DNA of 64,000 nt, taken from assembly GCF_001542625.1 (NCBI RefSeq), contig NZ_CP016279.1, positions 2,046,001-2,110,000 on the forward strand, given 5' to 3'. Both the position numbers and the translations under genes were made by a program. Every line of letters starts with the position of its first letter. Position 1 is the stretch's first letter. Positions 36,258 through 47,641 of this stretch are shown here, piece after piece. The notes under the pieces were generated by a model, which worked only from the letters and a program-made list of their open reading frames with translations, searched no databases and was not told the origin of the DNA. Origin of the DNA: Streptomyces griseochromogenes. GTDB lineage: Bacteria > Actinomycetota > Actinomycetes > Streptomycetales > Streptomycetaceae.

Positions 36258-37961
36258 ATGGCGAACGCACCGGTCCAGCGCATGTCCCAGTTGATGGCGA
36301 AGACGCTGCGCGACGACCCGGCGGACGCCGAGGTCCTCAGCCACAAGCTCCTCGTCCGCGCGGGTTACGTCCGCCGCACCGCGGCCGGCATCTGGTCCTG
36401 GCTGCCGCTCGGCATGAAGGTCCTGTCCAACGTGGAGCGGATCGTCCGCGAGGAGATGGACGCCATCGGCGCCCAGCAGGTCTCGCTCCCCGCCCTGCTG
36501 CCCCGCGAGCCCTACGAGGCGACCGGCCGCTGGGACGAGTACGGCCAGGAGCTCTTCCGGCTGAAGGACCGCAAGGGCGGCGACTACCTCCTCGGCCCCA
36601 CCCACGAGGAGATCTTCACCCTCCTGGTCAAGGACCAGTGCACGTCCTACAAGGACCTGCCGGTGATCCTCTACCAGATCCAGAGCAAGTTCCGTGACGA
36701 GGCCCGTCCCCGGGCCGGCATCCTGCGCGGCCGCGAGTTCCTGATGAAGGACTCGTACTCCTTCGACCTGGAGGACGAGGGCCTGGCCAAGTCCTACGCC
36801 CTGCACCGCCAGGCGTACCAGAACATCTTCGACCGGCTCGGCCTCGACTACCGCATCTGCGCGGCCACCGCCGGCGCGATGGGCGGTTCCAAGTCCGAGG
36901 AGTTCCTGGCCCCGGCCGAGGCCGGCGAGGACCTCTTCGCGGACTGCCCGAACTGCGACTTCGCGGCCAACACCGAGGCGATCGCCTACGAGCTGAAGCC
37001 GGTGGACGGCTCCGCCGTGCCGGCCGCCGAGGAGATCCCCACCCCGGACACCCCGACCATCGAGACCCTCGCCGCCCACCTCGGCGTCCCGGCCTCCGCC
37101 ACGCTGAAGAACCTGCTGGTCAAGGTGGACGGCGAGATCATCGCCGTCGGCGTGCCCGGTGACCGCGAGGTCGACATGGACAAGGTCGAGGCGCACTTCG
37201 CCCCGGCCGCCGTCGAGCTGGTCACCGCCGAGGACTTCGTCGGCCGCCCCGACCTGGTCCGCGGTTACGTCGGCCCGCAGGGCCTGGGCGAGAAGGTCAC
37301 GTACATCGCCGACCCGCGCGTGGCCCCCGGCACCGCCTGGATCACCGGCGCCAACAAGGAGCACACGCACGCCAAGAACGTCGTCGCCGGCCGTGACTTC
37401 GAGGTCGACGCGTACGTGGACGTCGTGGTCGTGCAGGAGGGCGACCCCTGCCCCAAGTGCGGCACCGGCCTGAAGCTGGACCGCGCCATCGAGATCGGCC
37501 ACATCTTCCAGCTGGGCCGCAAGTACGCCGACGCCCTCAAGCTCGACGTGCTGGGCCAGAACGGCAAGCCGGTCCGCGTCACCATGGGCTCCTACGGCGT
37601 CGGCGTCTCCCGCGCCGTCGCCGCGATCGCCGAGCAGACCGCCGACGAGCACGGCCTGTGCTGGCCCAAGGAGGTCGCCCCGGCCGATGTGCACGTCGTC
37701 GCGGCCGGCAAGGCGCTGCAGACCGAGCTGGCGCTCGACGTCGCCGAGAAGCTGGCCGCCGCGGGCGTCCGCGTCCTCGTCGACGACCGGGCGGGCGTCT
37801 CCCCGGGTGTGAAGTTCACCGACGCCGAGCTGATCGGCGTGCCCCAGATCCTGGTCGCCGGCCGCCGCTCCGGCGAGGGCGTGCTGGAACTGAAGGACCG
37901 CAGGACCGGCGAGCGCGAGGAGCTCTCCGTCGAGGAAGCGATCGCCCGCCTGACGGCCTGA
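36258..37961 (+). CDS. proS: prolyl-tRNA synthetase (bacterial type, with editing domain)
   Basis: Charges tRNA-Pro. The 567-residue protein has class II motif 1 around the N-terminal [16 protein letters not shown], motif 2 in [17 protein letters not shown], motif 3 in [17 protein letters not shown], a YbaK-type editing insertion at about 240-390 ([19 protein letters not shown]) that clears mischarged alanine, and the C-terminal anticodon domain (DVHVVAAG onward). AGGAG precedes the ATG. Confidence 0.97.
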   Translation: MANAPVQRMSQLMAKTLRDDPADAEVLSHKLLVRAGYVRRTAAGIWSWLPLGMKVLSNVERIVREEMDAIGAQQVSLPALLPREPYEATGRWDEYGQELFRLKDRKGGDYLLGPTHEEIFTLLVKDQCTSYKDLPVILYQIQSKFRDEARPRAGILRGREFLMKDSYSFDLEDEGLAKSYALHRQAYQNIFDRLGLDYRICAATAGAMGGSKSEEFLAPAEAGEDLFADCPNCDFAANTEAIAYELKPVDGSAVPAAEEIPTPDTPTIETLAAHLGVPASATLKNLLVKVDGEIIAVGVPGDREVDMDKVEAHFAPAAVELVTAEDFVGRPDLVRGYVGPQGLGEKVTYIADPRVAPGTAWITGANKEHTHAKNVVAGRDFEVDAYVDVVVVQEGDPCPKCGTGLKLDRAIEIGHIFQLGRKYADALKLDVLGQNGKPVRVTMGSYGVGVSRAVAAIAEQTADEHGLCWPKEVAPADVHVVAAGKALQTELALDVAEKLAAAGVRVLVDDRAGVSPGVKFTDAELIGVPQILVAGRRSGEGVLELKDRRTGEREELSVEEAIARLTA

Positions 37962-37975
37962 TCACACCCCGCCGT

Positions 37976-37999
37976 GCCGCGCCCCGAAAGGGGCGCGGC
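37976..37999 (+). terminator. intrinsic terminator after proS
   Basis: A perfect 10-bp GC stem closed by a GAAA tetraloop (37976-37985 with 37990-37999). Confidence 0.8.
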
Positions 38000-38113
38000 C
38001 CACAGCTTTCCGTCCGAGAGCCTTCTCGGCAGGCCCCAGCTGCAATAAAAGGGGGCGCGAGCAACCGCACGCGACCCGCAGTGTCACGACGGCCCGCACC
38101 ACCCCGGACCGCC

Positions 38114-39034
38114 CTAGAGCCACCCCGCAAACTCCAGCAACAGCTCCGCATCCTTCGGCCGCCCCACGCGGAGCGCTCGCACACCCGACTCCACCGCCCG
38201 GAACAGCGTCCACCCCCGCAGCCGCTCCAGATCCACGTCCAGCGACTCCGCGAGCCGCTTGATCCGCCGCCGGGTGGTGGCCGCCCCGGACGGCACGGCG
38301 ATCAGATCCTCCACCCGGTCCCGCACCAGCCGCGCCAGGTCGAAGGCGCACTCGCCGACCACCGGGTCCGGGCCCACCGCGAGCCAGGGCATCCGCTCCC
38401 CGGCGAGCACCTTGCTCTGCCGGAACGTGCCGTGCAGCAAGCGGTGTTCGGGCGGCGCGGCCAACAGCTCCTCGCGCGCCGCGAGCGCCGCGTCCACCAG
38501 CGCGGCCGCCTCGGGATCGGCCTCGGCGCTCGCCCGCATCGCCTCGGCCTGCCGCCCGGTCCGCTCCGCCACCGTCTCGAACGCATGGCCGGCCGGTGGC
38601 TCCACCCACAGCCGCCGCAGCGTCCCCGCGGCCTCCAGCAGGGCCTTCGCCTCCGGCAGCGACCGCACCGACACGTCGGGGTGCAGGCGCTCCAGCAGCA
38701 GCGCTCCCTCGGCCGTGTCCTCGGCGGCGTTCTCGGCCTCCGCCGGCAGAAGCTGCACGGCCCCCAGACCGGCCCAGTGCGCCAGCGCCGCCCGCTCGCT
38801 CTCCGGGCGGGCCCGGGGCGGGGCCAGCTTCAGCACGGCCGGGCTGCCGTCCGCCCGCCGGACCAGCACCACCAGGCTGCTGCGCCCGCCGGGTACCTGG
38901 AGCCGTTCCACGCTCAACTCGCGCCGGGCGACCGCCCGTTCGGCCGCCTCGGGCAGCCGCGCCAGCCAGTCGTCCCCGGCGGGCGCCGTCTCACCGAGCG
39001 CCCGCACCAGCCGCTGGGGCGGTTCGAAAGCCAT
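38114..39034 (-). CDS. aminoglycoside phosphotransferase-like protein, predicted pseudokinase
   Basis: 306 residues with the APH(6)/hydroxyurea-kinase fold. The N-lobe is intact, with the ATP-binding lysine in PAVLKLAPP. The catalytic loop, HGDLHxxN in active relatives, reads HGTFRQSK: Asp, His and Asn are all replaced. The metal-binding Asp of the following IDP motif is also gone (AVGPDPVVGECAFDLA). The rest of the C-lobe is well kept, so this looks like a maintained binding protein rather than decay. It lies just upstream of a ferritin-like gene on the same strand. An antibiotic-resistance role is unlikely. Confidence 0.82.
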   Translation of the reverse strand: MAFEPPQRLVRALGETAPAGDDWLARLPEAAERAVARRELSVERLQVPGGRSSLVVLVRRADGSPAVLKLAPPRARPESERAALAHWAGLGAVQLLPAEAENAAEDTAEGALLLERLHPDVSVRSLPEAKALLEAAGTLRRLWVEPPAGHAFETVAERTGRQAEAMRASAEADPEAAALVDAALAAREELLAAPPEHRLLHGTFRQSKVLAGERMPWLAVGPDPVVGECAFDLARLVRDRVEDLIAVPSGAATTRRRIKRLAESLDVDLERLRGWTLFRAVESGVRALRVGRPKDAELLLEFAGWL

Positions 39035-39082
39035 GCGCGAGTTGTTCCTTCCTGCTGGGCCTGCCGTAGGGCGGCTGCGCGG

Positions 39083-39568
39083 TCACGTCGTCGGCGACGC
39101 CGAGGTACGGGGTCCGGCCGCACCCGCTTCGTCACCGGCCCGCTCGGCGAGCCCAGGGAAGGCTACGCTCTCCCCGCTCCAGCGCACCGCCCGCACCGCG
39201 GCCTCGCGCAACGCCCCGGCGGCCGCGCCGCGCCGCGGGCCGCTCGCCGCCCGCACCAGGTCCGAGTACACCCCGGCCACCCTCTCCTCCAGCCGGGCCG
39301 CCAGCCGCACCGCGGAGGCCGCGTCCGGCACCGGGAACGGCAGCGCGTAGGCGGCGCTCGCCGCGACCGGCTCGCCGCCCAGGTCGCGCACCTCGCGCAC
39401 CAGCGCGTCCCGGCGGGCCCGGTGGGCGGCGTAGGCCGCCCGCGCCTCGACCCGCCGCCGCTCGTCGACGCGCCCGCCGACGACGCCGTACCCGTACACC
39501 GCCGCGTGCTCGGCCGCCAGCGCCTCCTGCAGGGCGGTCAGCTCGGCCTTCTTGGCCTCGTCGCTCAC
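39083..39568 (-). CDS. ferritin-like DUF4439 protein
   Basis: 161 residues, all-helical: LQEALAAEHAAVYGYGVVG gives the first helix with the Glu-x2-His pattern of ferritin-like folds, and RAAYAAHRARRDALVREV the second. DUF4439 proteins have unknown function. The GTG start at 39568 overlaps the stop of the lipoprotein gene by four bases (GTGA), so the two are translationally coupled and probably work together at the membrane. Confidence 0.82.
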   Translation of the reverse strand: MSDEAKKAELTALQEALAAEHAAVYGYGVVGGRVDERRRVEARAAYAAHRARRDALVREVRDLGGEPVAASAAYALPFPVPDAASAVRLAARLEERVAGVYSDLVRAASGPRRGAAAGALREAAVRAVRWSGESVAFPGLAERAGDEAGAAGPRTSASPTT

Positions 39569-40074
39569 TTGGCCCCCTCGGTCAGCAGATACGCGTGCAC
39601 CGCCCCGGCCGCGGCCACCGAGGCCATCAGCCGGGCCAGTTCGCCCTCCACGTCCAGCAGGGCCTTCGCCCGCCGGTCGGCGAGGGCGCGCTCGGCTGCG
39701 GCGAGCTCGGCGAGCGCGTCCTTCTCGGCGGCGGGCACCGTCGGGGACGCCGTGGAGGCCTTGGGGGAGGGGGACTTGGTGGCCGAGGTCCCGCCGAAGG
39801 CCGACGCGTGCGCCGCGACCTCGGCGCGCAGCGGCCGCAGCCGCCGGGCCAGCGCCGGATGGGCGGCGAGCACCGCGTCGTAGTGCTCCAGCAGCCCCGC
39901 GCTGTCCAGGGCCGCACGCGCGCGTACCCGTGCGGTCACCGAAGGGGTGCCGCCGGCGTGCGCCGGGTCCGGACCGGCCGAGCAGCCGACCAGCAGGGCG
40001 GCCCCGGCGGCCGAGGCGAGCAGGGTTCTTCTGCGCGGCCCCGAGGGGGTGCGCGGCGGCGGAGGGTACGGCAC
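39565..40074 (-). CDS. Tat-type lipoprotein, unknown function
   Basis: 169 residues. The N-terminus GPRRRTLLASAAGAALLVGC is a short signal with an arginine cluster and a lipobox ending in Cys (LLVGC), so it should be lipidated on the outer face of the membrane. The mature protein is Ala-rich, helical, with a Thr/Ser/Pro linker (GTSATKSPSPKASTASP) and resembles the second half of a ferritin-like four-helix unit. I start at GTG 40074, which follows GAGGA; the frame is open to 40167. It is coupled to the DUF4439 gene and divergent from rimP. Confidence 0.78.
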   Translation of the reverse strand: MPYPPPPRTPSGPRRRTLLASAAGAALLVGCSAGPDPAHAGGTPSVTARVRARAALDSAGLLEHYDAVLAAHPALARRLRPLRAEVAAHASAFGGTSATKSPSPKASTASPTVPAAEKDALAELAAAERALADRRAKALLDVEGELARLMASVAAAGAVHAYLLTEGAK

Positions 40075-40280
40075 TGCAGACGTCCTCGGGGCGACTCGTA
40101 CGAAAGGAAGAACAGCAACGGGCGGCACGCCCGTGATCACCGTACCCGCGCGCCCCGCGCACACCACTCACCGGCACCGTCCGGACACAGGTGGACGGCA
40201 ACACTCCCCGCGACCGGATACCCTTTGACCAGACACGCGACCCATCCCACAACAGCACACGCGGCCGAGGAGTCACCCGG

Positions 40281-40790
40281 ATGAGCACCACCCAGAGCGA
40301 GAGGCTGCGAGAGCTGCTGGAACCGCTCGTCACCTCCCAGGGGCTGGATCTCGAAGAGATCGCCGTGGACTCCGTCGGACGCAAGCGGGTGCTGCGTGTG
40401 GTCGTCGACTCCGACACCGGAGCGGATCTGGACGCGGTCGCCGATGTGAGCCGCGCGCTCTCGGCGAAGCTCGACGAGACCAACGCGATGGGCGACGACG
40501 CGTACGACCTGGAGGTCGGAACCCCCGGCGCGGAGCGCCCTCTCAGCGAGCACCGGCACTTCGTCCGCGCCACCGACCGGCTCGTGAAGTTCCAGCTGGC
40601 CGAGGGCGGTGAGGTGACCGCCAGGATCCTGGCGGTCGACGAGGAGGGCATCGACGTGGAGGTGCCCGGGGTGAAGGGCCGCAAGGCCACCACCCGCAGA
40701 CTCGGCTTCCCGGAGATCGTCAAGGCGCGGGTCCAGGTCGAGTTCAACCGCAAGGACAAGAAGGACATGAAGGAAGAGGAGGAGGCGTAG
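40281..40790 (+). CDS. rimP: ribosome maturation factor RimP
   Basis: Needed for 30S subunit assembly. 169 residues in two domains: an N-terminal alpha/beta part ([22 protein letters not shown]) with the conserved [14 protein letters not shown] turn, and a C-terminal Sm-like barrel ending with a Lys/Glu-rich tail. GAGGAG precedes the ATG. First gene of the rimP-nusA-ylxR-infB cluster; two bases separate it from nusA. Confidence 0.96.
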   Translation: MSTTQSERLRELLEPLVTSQGLDLEEIAVDSVGRKRVLRVVVDSDTGADLDAVADVSRALSAKLDETNAMGDDAYDLEVGTPGAERPLSEHRHFVRATDRLVKFQLAEGGEVTARILAVDEEGIDVEVPGVKGRKATTRRLGFPEIVKARVQVEFNRKDKKDMKEEEEA

Positions 40791-40792
40791 CC

Positions 40793-41791
40793 GTGGACAT
40801 CGACATGAGCGCCCTGCGGGGCTTGGTTCGGGAGAAGGAGATCTCCTTCGACCTGCTGGTCGAGGCGATCGAGTCGGCCCTCCTCATCGCGTACCACCGC
40901 ACCGAGGGAAGCCGCCGGCACGCGCGCGTGGAGCTCAACCGGGAGACCGGCCACGTGACCGTGTGGGCGAAGGAGGACCCGGAGGACCTCGAGGAGGGCC
41001 AGGAGCCCCGCGAGTTCGACGACACCCCCTCCGGCTTCGGCCGGATCGCCGCCACCACCGCCAAGCAGGTGATCCTGCAGCGGCTGCGCGACGCCGAGGA
41101 CGACGCCACGCTCGGCGAGTACGCCGGCCGCGAGGGCGACATCGTCACCGGCGTGGTCCAGCAGGGCCGCGACCCGAAGAACGTGCTCGTGGACATCGGC
41201 AAGCTGGAGGCCATCCTGCCGGTGCAGGAGCAGGTCCCCGGCGAGTCGTACCAGCACGGCCTGCGGCTGAGGTCGTACGTCGTCCGGGTGGCCAAGGGCG
41301 TGCGCGGCCCGTCCGTGACCCTCTCCCGTACACACCCCAACCTGGTGAAGAAGCTCTTCGCCCTGGAGGTGCCGGAGATCGCCGACGGGTCGGTCGAGAT
41401 CGCGGCCATCGCCCGCGAGGCCGGCCACCGCACCAAGATCGCCGTACGGTCCACCCGTTCGGGCCTGAATGCCAAGGGCGCCTGCATCGGCCCGATGGGC
41501 GGCCGGGTGCGCAACGTGATGGGCGAGCTGAACGGCGAGAAGATCGACATCGTCGACTGGTCGGACGACCCGGCCGAGATGGTGGCGAACGCGCTGTCAC
41601 CCGCTCGGGTGAGCAAGGTGGAGGTCGTCGACATGGCCTCCCGCTCCGCCCGGGTGACCGTGCCGGACTACCAGCTGTCGCTGGCGATCGGCAAGGAAGG
41701 GCAGAACGCCCGGCTCGCGGCCCGGCTCACCGGCTGGCGGATCGACATCCGTCCGGACACCGAGCAGGCCGGAGAGCGCACCGGGGAATAG
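40793..41791 (+). CDS. nusA: transcription termination/antitermination factor NusA
   Basis: Binds RNA polymerase and nascent RNA to control pausing and termination. 332 residues: N-terminal polymerase-binding domain, S1 domain ([20 protein letters not shown]), and two KH domains ([40 protein letters not shown]). It lacks the C-terminal acidic repeats of E. coli NusA, as usual in actinobacteria. GTG start after GGAGG. Confidence 0.96.
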   Translation: MDIDMSALRGLVREKEISFDLLVEAIESALLIAYHRTEGSRRHARVELNRETGHVTVWAKEDPEDLEEGQEPREFDDTPSGFGRIAATTAKQVILQRLRDAEDDATLGEYAGREGDIVTGVVQQGRDPKNVLVDIGKLEAILPVQEQVPGESYQHGLRLRSYVVRVAKGVRGPSVTLSRTHPNLVKKLFALEVPEIADGSVEIAAIAREAGHRTKIAVRSTRSGLNAKGACIGPMGGRVRNVMGELNGEKIDIVDWSDDPAEMVANALSPARVSKVEVVDMASRSARVTVPDYQLSLAIGKEGQNARLAARLTGWRIDIRPDTEQAGERTGE

Positions 41792-41893
41792 ATCTCGGCC
41801 GTGCACCGCTGAGATCACGACAGTCTTATATCGAGCAACTGTTCGACTTTTCCCCCGGAGGGGTGAGGTCGGTACGGGGAGGTAGACTTAGCG

Positions 41894-42175
41894 GTGTCTG
41901 GCCGGACGCGTGCCCGCGCATGCCCTGAGCGCACCTGTGTGGGGTGCAGGCAGCGAGCGGCCAAGGACGATCTGCTGCGCACCGTGGCGGATCAGGAGCA
42001 ATGTGTTCCCGATCCTCGCGGTACGCTGCCCGGCCGGGGTGCGTATGTACACCCCGACCCGGTCTGTCTCGACCAGGCGGTGCGCCGCCGGGCGTTTCCT
42101 CGGGCGCTACGCGTCCCCGGGCCGCTCGACATAAAGGCGTTGCGTCAGTACGTCGAGCAGACGGACAGTTGCTGA
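41894..42175 (+). CDS. ylxR: YlxR family (DUF448) RNA-binding protein
   Basis: 93 residues with the YlxR signature PERTCVGCRQRAAKDDLLR, GRGAYVHPDPVCLDQAVRRRAF. Members bind nucleic acid or RNase P and always sit between nusA and infB, as here. GTG start, GGGAGG about eleven bases upstream. Confidence 0.92.
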   Translation: MSGRTRARACPERTCVGCRQRAAKDDLLRTVADQEQCVPDPRGTLPGRGAYVHPDPVCLDQAVRRRAFPRALRVPGPLDIKALRQYVEQTDSC

Positions 42176-42258
42176 GTAGGCAACACGGCAAGAAAGCGAG
42201 TCGCACGGAACCCCCCGTGCGGCCTGGTACCTCGCGAGTCGAAAGCAGGTCGAGATTG

Positions 42259-42303
42259 CGATGAGCACTCGATGAGTACGCGATGAGTACGCCCATGAAC
42301 TAG
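42259..42303 (+). promoter_or_regulatory. three overlapping mini-ORFs in the infB leader
   Basis: Three copies of an 11-base repeat (CGATGAGYAC-, starting 42259, 42270, 42281) create ATG codons at 42261, 42272 and 42283. They encode MSTR-stop, MSTR-stop and MSTPMN-stop, each stop overlapping the next start in ATGA. The last stop (TAG, 42301-42303) is 36 bases before the infB GTG. This could meter initiation at infB. Confidence 0.5.
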
Positions 42304-42339
42304 CGACGGTCCGGCTTCCCCGGACCTCAGAGGAGCGAA

Positions 42340-45432
<3,093 letters not shown>

Positions 45433-45449
45433 TCACGCCGACGGTTCGT

Positions 45450-45483
45450 GCTGGCCGACGGGACTCCGGTCCTGTCGGCCAGC
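45450..45483 (+). terminator. hairpin after infB
   Basis: A perfect 10-bp stem (45450-45459 with 45474-45483), 14-base loop. It may only partly stop transcription, since DUF503-rbfA-truB follow. Confidence 0.65.
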
Positions 45484-45630
45484 GCGCCGTTCCCGGGCTC
45501 CGAGCGGAGTCCAGGGTGCGGTAAAACCCCGTCGAGCCTCCGGCAGGAACGGGGTACCGTTCTTGATGTCCCCGGCCCACACGGGCCCGGGGCCATCGAT
45601 CCCGTACCGGCGGGTGAACCGGCACACAAC

Positions 45631-45924
45631 ATGTACGTGGGGACTCTGTCCTTCGACCTCCTCCTCGGCGACGTCCACTCGCTGAAGGAGAAGCGCTCCG
45701 TCGTCCGCCCGATCGTCGCCGAACTCCAGCGGAAGTACGCCGTGAGCGCGGCCGAGGTGGACCACATGGACCTCCACCGGCGAACGATCATCGGCCTGGC
45801 CATGGTCTCCGGCGACGCGGCGCACCTCACCGACGTACTGGACCGGTGCGAACGGCTGGTCGCCGGCCGCCCCGAAGTGGAGCTGCTGTCCGTACGACGG
45901 CGCTTCCACGGCGACGACGACTGA
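45631..45924 (+). CDS. DUF503 (YlxP-like) protein
   Basis: 97 residues, with MYVGTLSFDLLLGDVHSLKEKRSVVRP at the start, the hallmark of DUF503/YlxP, a protein of the infB-rbfA operon linked to ribosome maturation. The leader between the infB terminator and this ATG holds a 7-bp hairpin (45526-45532 with 45549-45555). No strong ribosome site is visible before the ATG. Confidence 0.9.
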   Translation: MYVGTLSFDLLLGDVHSLKEKRSVVRPIVAELQRKYAVSAAEVDHMDLHRRTIIGLAMVSGDAAHLTDVLDRCERLVAGRPEVELLSVRRRFHGDDD

Positions 45925-45964
45925 CCACAGAACGCAAGAAGAAGAAAGAACGGGAGACGGACCA

Positions 45965-46432
45965 GTGGCCGACAACGCGCGGGCGAAAAGGCTGGCGGAC
46001 CTCATCCGGGAGGTGGTGGCCCAGAAGCTGCAGCGCGGGATCAAGGACCCGCGGCTCGGCTCGCACGTCACCATCACGGACACCCGGGTCACGGGTGACC
46101 TGCGGGAGGCGACCGTCTTCTACACGGTCTACGGGGACGACGAGGAGCGGCAGGCGGCGGCCGCCGGCCTGGAGAGCGCCAAGGGCATCCTGCGCTCCGA
46201 GGTCGGCCGCGCGGCCGGCGTGAAGTTCACGCCGACCCTCACCTTCGTCGCCGACGCCCTCCCCGACACCGCCCGGACCATCGAGGACCTCCTCGACAAG
46301 GCACGGCAGTCCGACGCGAAGGTCCGCGAGGCCTCCGCGGGTGCGGCGTACGCGGGCGGCGCGGACCCGTACCGCAAGCCGGCCGACGACGAGGCGGCCG
46401 AGACCGAGACGGACGGCGACGCCGCGGAATGA
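45965..46432 (+). CDS. rbfA: ribosome-binding factor A
   Basis: Assists 16S rRNA processing and late 30S assembly. 155 residues: a KH-type core (LIREVVAQKLQRGIKDPRLG, VTITDTRVTGDLREATVFYT) and an acidic tail. GTG start following GGAGACGGACCA. Its stop overlaps the truB start by four bases (ATGA). Confidence 0.96.
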   Translation: MADNARAKRLADLIREVVAQKLQRGIKDPRLGSHVTITDTRVTGDLREATVFYTVYGDDEERQAAAAGLESAKGILRSEVGRAAGVKFTPTLTFVADALPDTARTIEDLLDKARQSDAKVREASAGAAYAGGADPYRKPADDEAAETETDGDAAE

Positions 46433-47334
46433 CCCAGAAGCACACCACGCCCGACGGCCTCGTCATCGTCGACAAGCCGTCGGGCTTCACTTCGCACGAC
46501 GTGGTCGCCAAGATGCGCGGCATCGCGCGCACCCGCCGCGTCGGCCACGCCGGCACCCTCGACCCGATGGCGACCGGCGTCCTCGTTCTCGGGGTGGAGC
46601 GCGCCACCAAGCTCCTCGGGCATCTCGCCCTGACCGAGAAGGAGTACCTGGGCACCGTCCGGCTCGGCCAGAACACCGTCACCGACGACGCCGAGGGGGA
46701 GATCACCTCCTCCACCGACGCGTCCAAGGTGACCCGGGACGCCATCGACGCCGGCATCGCCAAGCTGACCGGCGACATCATGCAGGTCCCGTCCAAGGTC
46801 AGTGCCATCAAGATCGACGGCGTGCGGTCGTACAAGCGGGCCCGCGAGGGCGAGGACTTCGAGATCCCCGCCCGGCCGGTGACCGTCTCCGCCTTCACCG
46901 TGTACGACGTGCGGGACGCCGTCGCCGAGGACGGCACCGCCGTGCTCGACCTGGTGGTCTCGGTGGTCTGCTCCTCCGGCACCTACATCCGTGCCCTCGC
47001 CCGCGACCTGGGCGCCGGCCTCGGCGTCGGCGGCCACCTCACCGCGCTGCGCCGCACCCGCGTCGGGCCGTACAAGATCGACTCCGCGAAGACGCTGGAC
47101 CAGCTCCAGGCCGAGCTGACCGTCATGCCGATCGCCGAGGCAGCCGCGGCCGCGTTCCCCCGCTGGGACGTGGACGCCAAGCGCTCCCGGCTGCTACTCA
47201 ACGGCGTCCGGCTGGAGATGCCCGAGGAGTACGCGGGGGCGGGTGCCGTCGCCGTCTTCGACCCCGAGGGCCGCTTCCTCGCACTGGTCGAGGAGCACAA
47301 GGGCAAGGCGAAGAGCCTGGCCGTCTTCGGCTGA
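46429..47334 (+). CDS. truB: tRNA pseudouridine-55 synthase
   Basis: Makes pseudouridine 55 in the T-loop of tRNAs. 301 residues. The catalytic Asp45 is in GHAGTLDPMATGVL, with KPSGFTSHDVV before it and KVSAIKIDGVRSYKRAREG and RALARDLG after it. The C-terminal PUA-like domain is in place (RSRLLLNGVRLEMPEEY). Coupled to rbfA; a terminator follows. Confidence 0.97.
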   Translation: MTQKHTTPDGLVIVDKPSGFTSHDVVAKMRGIARTRRVGHAGTLDPMATGVLVLGVERATKLLGHLALTEKEYLGTVRLGQNTVTDDAEGEITSSTDASKVTRDAIDAGIAKLTGDIMQVPSKVSAIKIDGVRSYKRAREGEDFEIPARPVTVSAFTVYDVRDAVAEDGTAVLDLVVSVVCSSGTYIRALARDLGAGLGVGGHLTALRRTRVGPYKIDSAKTLDQLQAELTVMPIAEAAAAAFPRWDVDAKRSRLLLNGVRLEMPEEYAGAGAVAVFDPEGRFLALVEEHKGKAKSLAVFG

Positions 47335-47406
47335 CCGGAATCCGCGCCGGCCCGCACGGTCCTCACCGATTCCGTGCCGTCGGCGCCGGTCCGCACGGGA
47401 GTCTGC

Positions 47407-47453
47407 CCGTGGAGCGGCGACCACGGGGTCCTGCCACTGCCGCCGCTCCACGG
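47407..47453 (+). terminator. terminator after truB
   Basis: A perfect 13-bp stem (47407-47419 with 47441-47453) with a 21-base loop. It closes the translation operon. The rest of the 307-base gap before the next gene holds nothing recognisable. Confidence 0.7.
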
Positions 47454-47641
47454 TCCCCCCTCGGTTCCCCCACCCCTAGGGTGTATCCAGCCGCCCCCGC
47501 CTATTCACCCGACCGGGCAGGCGCTCGGAGTGAAGCGGGGGAGCGGAAGGGGGCGCTTTCGCCCCGCGAGCTGTCCCGCTGATCACCACACGCCTACCGT
47601 CGAGGACGAGGGCACGTGTGTACGGGCGGGGAGGTACGGCC

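Noticed and set aside
38114..39034. Aminoglycoside resistance gene
   Set aside because: The catalytic Asp, His and Asn are replaced, so phosphotransfer is not expected.
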